This document shows, piece by piece, positions 52,388 through 60,905 of a stretch of 64,000 nt of DNA (position 1 is the stretch's first letter; every line of letters begins with the position of its first letter). The notes below the pieces were generated by a model. It saw only the letters and a list, made by a program, of their open reading frames with translations. It did not search any database and was not told the DNA's origin. The stretch is from CALMKX01 sp036274895 (GTDB taxonomy: Bacteria > Acidobacteriota > Thermoanaerobaculia > Multivoradales > SZUA-115): contig DASUEU010000082.1 of the NCBI GenBank assembly GCA_036274895.1, positions 1 through 64,000 of the forward strand, in the 5' to 3' direction. Position numbers and translations under genes: made by a program.

Positions 52388-53632
52388 ATGCTCCGATTTC
52401 TCGCCGTTCTCGTTTCGACCCTCCTGCTCACGCCACCGCTCGCCGCCGCCGAAGGACCCTCGAGAGAGGCGAGGCTCTTCCAGCTCGAGGTCGGTGACGC
52501 CGCCCGCCGGGCCCGCCAGGCCCCGGTGGTGCTCGACGCCCTCAGCGACACCGCCACCGGCGAGCTGATCGGCCCCGGCGACCTGGCGCCCCGCCTCGCC
52601 GGGGTCTCGATCCTCTTCGTCGGCGAGAGCCACACCAACGCCGACTTCCACGCCGTCCAGCTGCGGGTGATCGAGGAGCTGGTGCGCGCCGGGCGGCCGG
52701 TGCGCATCGGCCTCGAGATGTACCCCTACACCGAGCAGCAGTGGCTGGACGCCTGGAGCGCAGGCCAGCTCACGGAAGAGGGTTTCCTCTCCCTCTCCCG
52801 CTGGTACGAGAACTGGGGCTACCCCTGGGCCTATTACCGCGAGATCCTCCTGCTCGCCCGCGACCGCGCGCTGCCGGTCTACGGCCTCAATGCCCCGCGG
52901 GAGGTGGTGGCGAGCGTGCGCAAGAAGGGGTTCAAGGACCTGACCCCCGAGGAGGCCGCCCACATCCCGACCTCGGTCGTTACCTCGAGCCCGGACCACC
53001 GCACGCTGTTCCGAGCCTTCTTCGAGGGCGACGACGACCTCCACTCCTCGATGAGCGAGGAGCAGTGGGAGGGGATGTTCGCCGCCCAGTGCACCTGGGA
53101 CGCGACCATGGGTTTCCAGGCGGTCAAGGCCTTGCGCGCACGGCCGCAGGAAGGGGCGATCCTGGTGGTGCTGATCGGCTCCGGCCACGTCGCCTACGGC
53201 CTCGGCATCGAACGCCAGGCACGGCAGTGGTGGGCGCCCGCGGAGGGTCGGATGGCCTCGCTGATCCCGGTGCCCATCCGCACCGGCGAAGGAGAGACGG
53301 TGCCGACCGTCCGGGCCTCCTACGCCGACTTCCTGTGGGGAGTGCCGCCCGAGGGCGAGCCCCTCTACCCCGCCCTCGGTCTCTCGACGGTGGCCGCCGG
53401 GGAGGGCAAGGGGCGGCGCGTCGTCTTCATCGAGAAGGACTCCCCGGCCGCGGCGGCCGGCTTTGAGGAAGGCGACCAGCTGCTCACCTTCGACGGCCTG
53501 CCCCTCCCGGACAAGGAGACCTTCAACCGCCTGATGGCGGCCAAGCGCTGGGGGGACCGGGTGGTGATCACAGTGCAGCGCGGCGCCGAGACCAAGACTC
53601 TCGAAGCCTGGCTGCGGCGGACGGGGGAGTGA
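52388..53632 (+). CDS. Exported ChaN-family protein with C-terminal PDZ domain
   Basis: 414 residues with a signal peptide ending LAAAEG. The ChaN/Tiki-type domain (about 60-300) has ILFVGESHTNADFH, IGLEMYPYTEQQW and the late IGSGHVAYG motif that supplies haem or metal ligands. A PDZ domain follows (about 320-400; VVFIEKDSPAAAAGFEEGDQLL). ChaN in Campylobacter binds haem; fused to PDZ it may be a substrate-sensing periplasmic hydrolase. The start is set by the signal peptide; a TACTCC lies just upstream. Confidence 0.85.
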   Translation: MLRFLAVLVSTLLLTPPLAAAEGPSREARLFQLEVGDAARRARQAPVVLDALSDTATGELIGPGDLAPRLAGVSILFVGESHTNADFHAVQLRVIEELVRAGRPVRIGLEMYPYTEQQWLDAWSAGQLTEEGFLSLSRWYENWGYPWAYYREILLLARDRALPVYGLNAPREVVASVRKKGFKDLTPEEAAHIPTSVVTSSPDHRTLFRAFFEGDDDLHSSMSEEQWEGMFAAQCTWDATMGFQAVKALRARPQEGAILVVLIGSGHVAYGLGIERQARQWWAPAEGRMASLIPVPIRTGEGETVPTVRASYADFLWGVPPEGEPLYPALGLSTVAAGEGKGRRVVFIEKDSPAAAAGFEEGDQLLTFDGLPLPDKETFNRLMAAKRWGDRVVITVQRGAETKTLEAWLRRTGE

Positions 53633-53657
53633 GGCGGAAGCCGGCACTGCGCTTCCT

Positions 53658-56519
53658 CTAGGGACGAAGGCGGTAGAGCTGGAGCCCGTGCCGGCCGTCG
53701 TCCGCCAGGAAGAACAAGGTGTCGCCCGAAGCGGTCAGGTAACGCGGCCGGGACGAGCGGACGCCGGGAGCGATGTCGGTTACCCTGCGGGTGCCTCCCG
53801 GCGTGCCGTCGGTCACCCACAGCTCCGCCCCATGGGTGCCGTCATCGGCGCTGAAGAACACCCGCCCCCCCACCGGGACCATCTCCAGCGGAGCGGACGA
53901 AGTGGGACCCGGTGCCACATCCGCCAACAAACGGGTACCCTCCGGAGTGCCATCGCTGACCCAGGGTTCCAACCCCTCGGTGCCTCCCTGAGCCGAGAAG
54001 AAGAGCTGGCTATCGAGCGCCGCTGTCTTGGGGGCAGCCTGCATCGTCATCTGAGCTAACCAGAACCGCCGGTCGGCTACCCGCTGCGCTGCGCCTCCCG
54101 GCTCGAAGCGGAACAACGAGACTCGTCCCGGCCCCAGACCGTCTCGGGTAGTAGCGAAGAGGAACAGGGAGTCACCCGCGGCGGCAAGTTGGACCGGCCA
54201 GCCCACCTCTGGACCGAGGCCTGGTGGGCCTAGGGCTCTCGTCCCCGCTGCTGTGCCGTCGCTCGACCAGAGCTGGACGGGTCCACCCTTCAGGGTCGTG
54301 GCGAAGACTGCCCGGCCCTGCCAGCTGACGATCTGCTCGGGCTGGAGCGAACCGTCCACGAGGATCAGGGTTCCGGGGAGAGTGCCGTCTGTCCGGACCA
54401 CGGAGTAGGCCAGCTCGCCGCCGGTTGGTGGGCCGAGACGACTGAAGAAGAGCAGCTCACCAATCACCGTTTCTGCACTCGTCAGAGCCAAGCCCAGACG
54501 GACGGACGGTGCCGCCTCGGAGGCCGAGCCACCGCTCGGTCCGGTCGACCAGATGGTCGCCTCTCCACCCGCTCTGCCGATCCCGGCGATTCGGTCGTCT
54601 CGAACCAGGAGCGGAGGCTTGAGCTGGCCAGAGGGCAAGGGTAGCTCTGCACGGCGCCTGGTCCCGGCCTTCGTGCCGTCGGTCTGCCAGAGGACGGATT
54701 GGCCGGTCGAGCCGGGAGTCATGAAGAAGAGGAGCCCCGGCCACGCGGCCTCGACGTGGGCGAAGCTCGCCAACCCGAACGGGGGGACTTCGGCGGCGCG
54801 GACGGAACCACTGGAGCTCACGAACCACGTCCGATCGCTGCCGGCAGGCTGCGATTCGCTGAACAGCACGCCTCCTCGGAAGGCGATCAGCGGTGAGTCT
54901 TCTCGGCCCGGGAAGGAGGCGACGCGCAAACCGGGAGCGCTCGCGGCCCCGCAGGTGAGACAGCGCATCGCCGGGTCCGGCGGTCGAGCGGACCACAGAT
55001 GCCCACCGCCGTTGGGATGGCCGGCCACGAAGAACCAGCCACCCCCGGCCACCAACAGCTCCAGCTCCCGATCCGTCCGCAGGGCCCCATGGTGAGCGAA
55101 GCGGGTCAGCGGTCGAGTCCCCTCGCTGGTCCCATTCGTCCACCAGAGTTGGGATCTGTGCTCCTCGTCCTCGGCGACGAAGGCCAGTCCATCCCCCACC
55201 GACCGGGCAACGGCGATCCCCTCCAGCCCATCGAGGTCACCGCCGAGCAAACGACGAGGCCCGGCCTGACTGCCATCCGTCTGCCACCACCGATGCCGCG
55301 TCTCCGCCGCGCCGCCATGAACCAGCACCTGCCGCCCGAGGACGAAGGCCTGGCTTCGCGAGTCGAGCCCATCGCACGGTCCCGGACAGAGGTCGGTCAG
55401 GCGAACGGGACGCATGGGGTCGGAGCTGGCCGTCCAGAGCTCGCTACCGAACTCAGGCGAGCTTGCGGAGAAAAACCAACGATCGCCGAGCGGCAGGAGA
55501 ATCCCCGGATCCGAGTCCTGCAAGGCCGCGATCCGGGTGGTGCCCTGCTTCGACCCGTCCGAGCACCAGACCTCGAGCCTTCCCCGAGGTGCGCTCATTC
55601 GCCAGCAGGTCTTCGACTCTCCTTGCACCAACCCGCCCAGGTTCCACCGGCCTGGAATGGTGGTGATCGGACGCGGGGCCACGTGACCCGGACCGGTGCT
55701 CCAGAGCTCGATCTCGCTACCACGGTCCACTGCGAGGACGAACCCTCTCGGTCCAACCGCCACGCTGGTCGGCAGCGGGAGCTCCCCGAACTCCATGAGC
55801 ACTCCGGTGCCCGCGGGAGTCCCGTCCGACAACATCAGGGCGTACCGCCCGCCCCTGTCGCGCACCGTCACGTAGGAACGGTGGCCAGAGCCGAAAAAGT
55901 GCACCGAAGAGGGGTCCTGAAGGTGCGGCGGGTGCCGGGTGGGAGGGAAACGACGCAACAGCCGCGTGCCTTCCGGAGTGCCATCCGTCCGATAGAGACC
56001 GAGGGCCTGGCCAGATCCGGCGGCGACCAAAAGCCCACCTTTCACCGAAGGACCGACGATCAAACTCCCCTCGCCGGGGAAGCGCAGGAGAAAGGTGCCG
56101 GAGTCCGTCCCATCGGAGCGCCAGAGCAGTCCTCGACCACCCAAAGCCGAGCCAGGCTGCCAGAAGGCAAGTCCGCCATGCTGGATCACTGCCGCGCTGC
56201 CGGGAGTCGGGTAGGAGGACGGCCCGTGCTCGGTCAGCAGGCGAGGTTGGGTTGCTCCAGCCTCGAGGCAGAGGACATCCGAGTGAATCGGGTCGCGCTG
56301 GGCGACGAAGATCAGCCCCGCCGCCACGGGTGTCAATTGACGGATCTCACCGAGCGTGGCCGGCGCCGATGGGTTCACCGGAATGCGAACCAACTCCGGC
56401 TGCCGCACGGGGGCTGATCTCCCCGCGGCCAGGGCTTCGAAGGCAGGAAACAGGAGCCAGAAGAAGGCTCGAGCGAGCCTTCTTCCTTGCGATTCAGGCT
56501 GCCGCTTGCGGGTGACCAT
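53658..56519 (-). CDS. Large exported ELWxxDGTxxGT repeat protein
   Basis: 953 residues. About eleven copies of a (L/V)W.(S/T)DGT..GT motif are spaced along the whole length, as in bacterial ELWxxDGT beta-propeller-like proteins; examples are LYRTDGTPEGT, LWSSDGTAAGT and ELWVTDGTPGGT. A hydrophobic N-terminal segment (about 14-32) follows basic residues. The ATG at 56519 has GGAGGAAGG directly ahead. Probably an extracellular or surface protein; function unknown. Base composition is less GC-biased than in neighbours. Confidence 0.85.
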   Translation of the reverse strand: MVTRKRQPESQGRRLARAFFWLLFPAFEALAAGRSAPVRQPELVRIPVNPSAPATLGEIRQLTPVAAGLIFVAQRDPIHSDVLCLEAGATQPRLLTEHGPSSYPTPGSAAVIQHGGLAFWQPGSALGGRGLLWRSDGTDSGTFLLRFPGEGSLIVGPSVKGGLLVAAGSGQALGLYRTDGTPEGTRLLRRFPPTRHPPHLQDPSSVHFFGSGHRSYVTVRDRGGRYALMLSDGTPAGTGVLMEFGELPLPTSVAVGPRGFVLAVDRGSEIELWSTGPGHVAPRPITTIPGRWNLGGLVQGESKTCWRMSAPRGRLEVWCSDGSKQGTTRIAALQDSDPGILLPLGDRWFFSASSPEFGSELWTASSDPMRPVRLTDLCPGPCDGLDSRSQAFVLGRQVLVHGGAAETRHRWWQTDGSQAGPRRLLGGDLDGLEGIAVARSVGDGLAFVAEDEEHRSQLWWTNGTSEGTRPLTRFAHHGALRTDRELELLVAGGGWFFVAGHPNGGGHLWSARPPDPAMRCLTCGAASAPGLRVASFPGREDSPLIAFRGGVLFSESQPAGSDRTWFVSSSGSVRAAEVPPFGLASFAHVEAAWPGLLFFMTPGSTGQSVLWQTDGTKAGTRRRAELPLPSGQLKPPLLVRDDRIAGIGRAGGEATIWSTGPSGGSASEAAPSVRLGLALTSAETVIGELLFFSRLGPPTGGELAYSVVRTDGTLPGTLILVDGSLQPEQIVSWQGRAVFATTLKGGPVQLWSSDGTAAGTRALGPPGLGPEVGWPVQLAAAGDSLFLFATTRDGLGPGRVSLFRFEPGGAAQRVADRRFWLAQMTMQAAPKTAALDSQLFFSAQGGTEGLEPWVSDGTPEGTRLLADVAPGPTSSAPLEMVPVGGRVFFSADDGTHGAELWVTDGTPGGTRRVTDIAPGVRSSRPRYLTASGDTLFFLADDGRHGLQLYRLRP

Positions 56520-56684
56520 CCTTCCTCCGCGAGGCTGGCTCGGTGGAGAGCTGATCAAAGCACAGCGTCGATAGAAGGAATACTACGGTTTCGAGCATGC
56601 TGCCGCTACCCGGCCGAGCTCAACCTGTCTGCTGGCACGGGTGATCAAGGGCAGCTGTTACCCCCGGCGAGCGGGGACCAGGAG

Positions 56685-57860
56685 CTACGCCGAGAGCGCC
56701 CGATCCAGGTCGGCGATCAGGTCGTCGGGGCTCTCGAGGCCCACGGAGAGCCGCACCAGGCCCTCGGTGATGCCGGTGGCCAGGCGCTGCTCCTCGGGCA
56801 CGGCGGCGTGGGTCATCGACCACGGGTGGGTGATCAGGGTCTCGGCGGCGCCGAGGTTCTCGGCCAGCGAGCACACCTGGACGCTGTTCATCACTCGCAC
56901 CCCCGCCTGCGCCCCTCCTTCGACCTCGAAGCACAGCAAGGCCCCGCCGCTCTTCTGCTGGCGCCGGGCGATCTCGTACTGGGGGAAGGAAGGCAGGCCG
57001 GGGTAAGCCAGCCGGGTGACCCGCGGATGGCTCTCGAGGAAGCGAGCCACGGCCAGGGCGTTGGCACAGTGCCGGTCCATGCGCAGGGGCAGGGTCTTGG
57101 CGCCCTGGAGGGTGAGCCAGGCGTGAAAAGCGGACTGGATGGTGCCGGTGGCGTTCCTGTGCCAGCGGAAGGTCTCATCGAGCTCGGCGTCGTTGGTGAT
57201 CAGAGCACCACCCACGGTGGCGTTGTGGCCGTCGATGAACTTGGTGGTCGAGTGCAGCACCACGTCCGCCCCCAGCTCGAGGGGCCGCTGGAGCACCGGC
57301 GAGAGCAGGGTGTTGTCCACCACCACCAGAGCGCCTGCGGCGTGGCCCAGGCGAGCGCCGGCGGCGATGTCGGTGAGCTTCAAAGTGGGGTTGGCCGGGG
57401 TCTCGATGAACAGCAGCTTGGTCGGCCGAGAAAGAGCCCGCTCGAGGGCCGCGAGATCGGCGGTGTCGACGAACTCGCTCTCGACGCCGAAACGGGAGAG
57501 CACGTCGCGGAACAGGCGCACCGTGCCGCCGTAGAGCACGTCCGAAAGCACCGCCCGCTCGCCCCCCGAGAGCAGGCCCAGGGCCAGGGCCGTGGTGGCC
57601 GAGAGGCCGGTGCCGAAACAGCGGCAGTGGGCGGCCCCCTCGAGCGCGGCCAGCCGCCCTTCGAGGGCGGTGACCGTGGGGTTGGCGGTGCGGCTGTAGG
57701 TGTAGCCCTTGTCCTGCCCCACGGCGGCCTGGACGTAGGTGGTGGACTGGTAGATCGGGGTCAGGATGGCGCCGGTGGTGGGATCGGGGAAGGTCCCGGC
57801 GTGGAGGGCGAGGGTCTCGAGCGCCAGCTCGGGGTCGTTCGGGTTCTGCTCATCGGCCAT
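56685..57860 (-). CDS. Cystathionine gamma-synthase/lyase-type PLP enzyme
   Basis: 391 residues. PLP-Lys207 is in HSTTKFIDGHN; LTPIYQSTTYV, YTYSRTANPTV and the FIETPANPT Asp/Asn region are Cys/Met-metabolism signatures. It could be cystathionine gamma-synthase, methionine gamma-lyase or O-acyl-homoserine sulfhydrylase; the sequence does not decide. The ATG at 57860 has a strong promoter with an overlapping inverted repeat upstream, so it is likely repressed. Confidence 0.93.
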   Translation of the reverse strand: MADEQNPNDPELALETLALHAGTFPDPTTGAILTPIYQSTTYVQAAVGQDKGYTYSRTANPTVTALEGRLAALEGAAHCRCFGTGLSATTALALGLLSGGERAVLSDVLYGGTVRLFRDVLSRFGVESEFVDTADLAALERALSRPTKLLFIETPANPTLKLTDIAAGARLGHAAGALVVVDNTLLSPVLQRPLELGADVVLHSTTKFIDGHNATVGGALITNDAELDETFRWHRNATGTIQSAFHAWLTLQGAKTLPLRMDRHCANALAVARFLESHPRVTRLAYPGLPSFPQYEIARRQQKSGGALLCFEVEGGAQAGVRVMNSVQVCSLAENLGAAETLITHPWSMTHAAVPEEQRLATGITEGLVRLSVGLESPDDLIADLDRALSA

Positions 57861-57880
57861 GACAGGGGTCTCCCGGAGTG

Positions 57881-57911
57881 AGCCGCCAGGGTAAGGGCCA
57901 CCCTGGCGGCT
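57881..57911. promoter_or_regulatory. Perfect 12-bp inverted repeat overlapping the promoter of the PLP enzyme gene
   Basis: agccgccagggt (57881-57892) and its exact complement (57900-57911) flank 7 bp. It covers the -10, the spacer and the edge of the -35 of the promoter at 57888-57916, a repressor-operator position. A terminator for the upstream gene is the alternative, but no U-run follows. Confidence 0.6.
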
Positions 57912-57916
57912 GTCAA
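57888..57916 (-). promoter_or_regulatory. Promoter TTGACA-17-TACCCT of the PLP enzyme gene
   Basis: On the minus strand -35 TTGACA (57911-57916) and -10 TACCCT (57888-57893) are separated by exactly 17 bp. Transcription would start near 57881, about 20 nt before the ATG. It is the best sigma-70-type promoter in the window. Confidence 0.65.
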
Positions 57917-57930
57917 GGCCGCGGCCCAAC

Positions 57931-59046
57931 TCAGGGCAGGTCGGGCCTCTCGAGATCGTCGCCGGGGTCGTCCACGAAGACTCTGAGCACGGCGAAGTTC
58001 GCGGGATTCCCGCTCAGCAAGGCGTGGTTCGCCACCAGCAGGGACTTGCTCCGGCTGTCGAAGGCCAGGGCGGCCGGCGCGTCGAGGGCGATGTCGTCGC
58101 CCGGCGCGCTCGAGATGCGCGCCAGCTCCACCCCACCCTCGGAGAGCACCGAGATCTGGTTGCTCAGCGCCAGGGTGACGTAGAGCTTGCCCCGGGCGCC
58201 GAAGGCGAGCTGGTCCGGGATCTCGGAGGCCGTGTACTGGAAGAAGACGCCGAGGTCGCCGGCGGTCGGGGCCGGCACCAGGGGGAGGCGGTAGATCGTG
58301 CCCAGGGCCGGGTTGAAGAAGGAAGTGGAGACCGCCACGTAGAGGTGCTCGTGACCAGGGTCGACTCGCAAGCCATTGGTGCCGAAGGGGATGAAACCGC
58401 CACCCTCGAACAGGGGGCTCTGGAACCAGAGCTCCGGCGCCCCACCGCCCGGCGCGTAACGGAAGATCGTCGCCTGGAGCGAGTCCGACACGTAGGCGTA
58501 GCCGTCGCCGTCGAAGACCACGTCGTTGGGAATCGGCGGCAGGTCGAGCACCGTCGGCGAGCAGGGAGTGCCCGCCGGCACCGCCGAGCAGGCCGGCAGG
58601 TCGGGCAGCGGCGCGCCGTAGAAGCTCTGCTCGTAGAGGTCACCGTGCTTGGTGAAGCGCAGCAGGCCGAGCTGGGTGGAAAGGGCGTAGATCCGCCCCT
58701 CCGCGTCCACCGCCAGGTTCGAAAGGGCATGCTCGAAGGCCAGGGCTTCACCCGTGATCTCGATGGTCGTGATCAGTTCCGCGGTCTTGCGATCGTAGAC
58801 CTGAATGGCCGAGGGGCCGGTGCCCGCGGTGCCGAAACGAGCCGGGCCCGAGACGAAGACGCGGTTGCCGTGCACCGCCACGCCCTCTGGGAAGCCCGGC
58901 ACGGCCGGGACGGGAGCGAAGGTCTCGATCGCACCGAAGGCGTCGGCTCCAGCCGGGGCTGCGAGGCCGATCAGACCGAGGGTGAGGGCCAGGACGGAGG
59001 CCCAGGCCTGCCTGGACAGTCCGGAAGTCGAAAGGTCGAAGCGCAT
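57931..59046 (-). CDS. Exported beta-propeller (SMP-30/NHL-like) protein
   Basis: 371 residues with a signal peptide ending AGADA. Repeated GxxxDxxGxxYVxDS-like strands (NLAVDAEGRIYALST, DVVFDGDGYAYVSDS, GLRVDPGHEHLYVAV) indicate a six-bladed propeller of the SMP-30/NHL class. A Cys pair lies in LPACSAVPAGTPC. No metal-site set typical of gluconolactonase is clear. CAGGAGAAACC precedes the ATG, after a small GCCCC-loop-GGGGC hairpin at 59060-59074. Function unknown. Confidence 0.8.
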   Translation of the reverse strand: MRFDLSTSGLSRQAWASVLALTLGLIGLAAPAGADAFGAIETFAPVPAVPGFPEGVAVHGNRVFVSGPARFGTAGTGPSAIQVYDRKTAELITTIEITGEALAFEHALSNLAVDAEGRIYALSTQLGLLRFTKHGDLYEQSFYGAPLPDLPACSAVPAGTPCSPTVLDLPPIPNDVVFDGDGYAYVSDSLQATIFRYAPGGGAPELWFQSPLFEGGGFIPFGTNGLRVDPGHEHLYVAVSTSFFNPALGTIYRLPLVPAPTAGDLGVFFQYTASEIPDQLAFGARGKLYVTLALSNQISVLSEGGVELARISSAPGDDIALDAPAALAFDSRSKSLLVANHALLSGNPANFAVLRVFVDDPGDDLERPDLP

Positions 59047-59162
59047 GGTTTCTCCTGCGGCCCCATTGCGGGGCGAATGGGTTCAGTCGAGAGACGTGAA
59101 GGGGGCAGCCGGGGGGTCGTTCCGGGCAGCTCTTGGATTCGGGCCGACCGGTCGAGGTTTCG

Positions 59163-60905
59163 TTACTGGGGTGAAGGAGCCGCTGGGAGCGACAAGCCGA
59201 CCTCGAGATAGCTGGGGTGCTCGCGGTCGTGGAGCACCCGCACGCGGGCCGTGCGGGCGTCGTGGACGGACTCCCTCGCCACCTCTCCCCCGCCCTGAAA
59301 GTTGCGGCCCATGAACACCGAGCTCGGCGAGCGCAGGATCAGCCGCAGGCGGCTGCCGGGGGCGAGAGCGCGGGCCTCCCAGCCGAAGGTGAAGCTAAGC
59401 TCGAAGGGCACTCCGGGCGATATCAGCTCGGGCCTCTCGAGAGAACGGCGGTAGCGAGCCCGGCCCCAGTCCTCGTCGATCAGGATCGTCTGACCTTCCG
59501 GCGTGAGCAGATCCAGGCGCGCGGAGAAGTCGGCGTCCGGCACGTCCAACGCCAGCCAGATCGAGGCCTGGGCATCGCCCAGTAGCTCTGCCGCCGGCAG
59601 GGGCGCCGACAGGTAGGCCGCACCCTTGCCCCACAGGTCGTCCGGCGACTCGAAGCGGGTCAGCCACTCGGCGATCTCCTCCGTCTCGGCCAGGCCCGGC
59701 CGCAGGTCCCGCGGGTCGTGGACCCAGCCGTCGGCGGGCGCGCCCCGGCCGGGCTCCGGGTCCAGCCGCCCCGGCCGGCTGAGCGAGCCGGCCACGCCCT
59801 CGGAGGCAAGGTAGAGCCGGGTGCGGGCACCGGCGACCTCGGCCAGGGTGGCCGCCCCCCGCCACTCCTCCGCCCCGGCGACGTAGTAGCGCACCGGCGG
59901 CTCCAGGAAGGCCGGTAGGGGCCCACCGGACAGGGCGTGCTCGAACCAGTCGGCGAGCAGGGCCTTCATGTCGATCACGGCCGCTGGAGCGAAGGTCAAG
60001 CCCCCGACCTCGGAGCGCGGGCGCAGGGTGCCGTGGTGGTCCCAGGGGCCAATCAGCAGCCGGTGCCGCGCCACCGCGCCGGCCGCCCGCAGGTGCTCGT
60101 GGTAGTACCAGAGGGGGCCGGCGTTGGCCTCGTTGCTGGCCGTGATGGTCAGGAGCGGGATCGAGATGCGGGCGAAGTCGGCTGGCGTCGGTGTCGGTCC
60201 CGTCCAGAACGAGTCGAGGGTGGGGTGGTCGAGGAAGCGCTGGAACACCTCGGACGGCGTGCCGACGATGCGGTCGAAGTCGGCGAGGGGCCGACCCGAG
60301 ATCCAGAGGTCCCGGTACTTTTCGAGCCAGAAGTCCGAGTCCGCGGCGAGGCGGGTGTTGTGGGTCTTACCGGCGGTGAGCAGGATCCACTGCATCGCGT
60401 CCGGCCCCTCGATGTTCTTCCAGCCCCACATCGGGTAGGAAGCCGAGATCGGCACCGCCGCCGCCAGGTGGGGCGGATTCTCCTTCAAGGTGCTCCACAC
60501 CGCCCGGCCCGAGTAGGACTCCCCCAGCATCCCCACCTTGCCGTTCGACCAGCTCTGGCGAGCCAGCCACTCCACCAGGTCGTGGCCGTCCCGGCCGTCA
60601 TTGACCCAGGGCTCGAAGCGCCCCCCGGAGCCGCCGCGCCCCCGAACGTCCACGGCTGCGAAGGCGAAGCCGCGCCGCGCGAAGTAGGAAGCCTCGGGAT
60701 GGAACCAGTCCGAGCCGTAGGGGGTCATCCGGAACAGCACCGGTCGCCCTCCGGAGCGCTCTCGTGGTAGGTAGAGGGTGGCGTTCAAGTGCACGCCGTC
60801 CCGCATGGGAATCGCCACACCGAAGGCCAGGTCGTAGGCCGAGCCAGGAGGCTCGACCGGTGCCGCGAGGGCCAGGAGGAAGGCGAAGGCCGCGCCGGCT
60901 CCCAT
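59163..60905 (-). CDS. Exported CocE/NonD-family S15 hydrolase
   Basis: 580 residues with a signal peptide (about 1-20). The alpha/beta-hydrolase nucleophile is Ser130 (GESYSG); the later Asp and His lie in the helical and jelly-roll regions (DHHGTLRPRS). A C-terminal beta-sandwich (about 380-570) is typical of CocE and X-Pro dipeptidyl peptidases. The substrate may be an ester or an Xaa-Pro peptide. The ATG at 60905 overlaps the S9 stop in TGATG; a GTG at 60908 is possible. Confidence 0.9.
   Translation of the reverse strand: MGAGAAFAFLLALAAPVEPPGSAYDLAFGVAIPMRDGVHLNATLYLPRERSGGRPVLFRMTPYGSDWFHPEASYFARRGFAFAAVDVRGRGGSGGRFEPWVNDGRDGHDLVEWLARQSWSNGKVGMLGESYSGRAVWSTLKENPPHLAAAVPISASYPMWGWKNIEGPDAMQWILLTAGKTHNTRLAADSDFWLEKYRDLWISGRPLADFDRIVGTPSEVFQRFLDHPTLDSFWTGPTPTPADFARISIPLLTITASNEANAGPLWYYHEHLRAAGAVARHRLLIGPWDHHGTLRPRSEVGGLTFAPAAVIDMKALLADWFEHALSGGPLPAFLEPPVRYYVAGAEEWRGAATLAEVAGARTRLYLASEGVAGSLSRPGRLDPEPGRGAPADGWVHDPRDLRPGLAETEEIAEWLTRFESPDDLWGKGAAYLSAPLPAAELLGDAQASIWLALDVPDADFSARLDLLTPEGQTILIDEDWGRARYRRSLERPELISPGVPFELSFTFGWEARALAPGSRLRLILRSPSSVFMGRNFQGGGEVARESVHDARTARVRVLHDREHPSYLEVGLSLPAAPSPQ

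Noticed and set aside
50473..52497. Long plus-strand frame opposite the isoamylase gene
   Set aside because: The translation is compositionally biased and the minus strand has catalytic residues of GH13.
57861..57930. SAM or other riboswitch upstream of the PLP enzyme gene
   Set aside because: The predicted leader is only about 20 nt, too short; the inverted repeat overlaps the promoter rather than following it.
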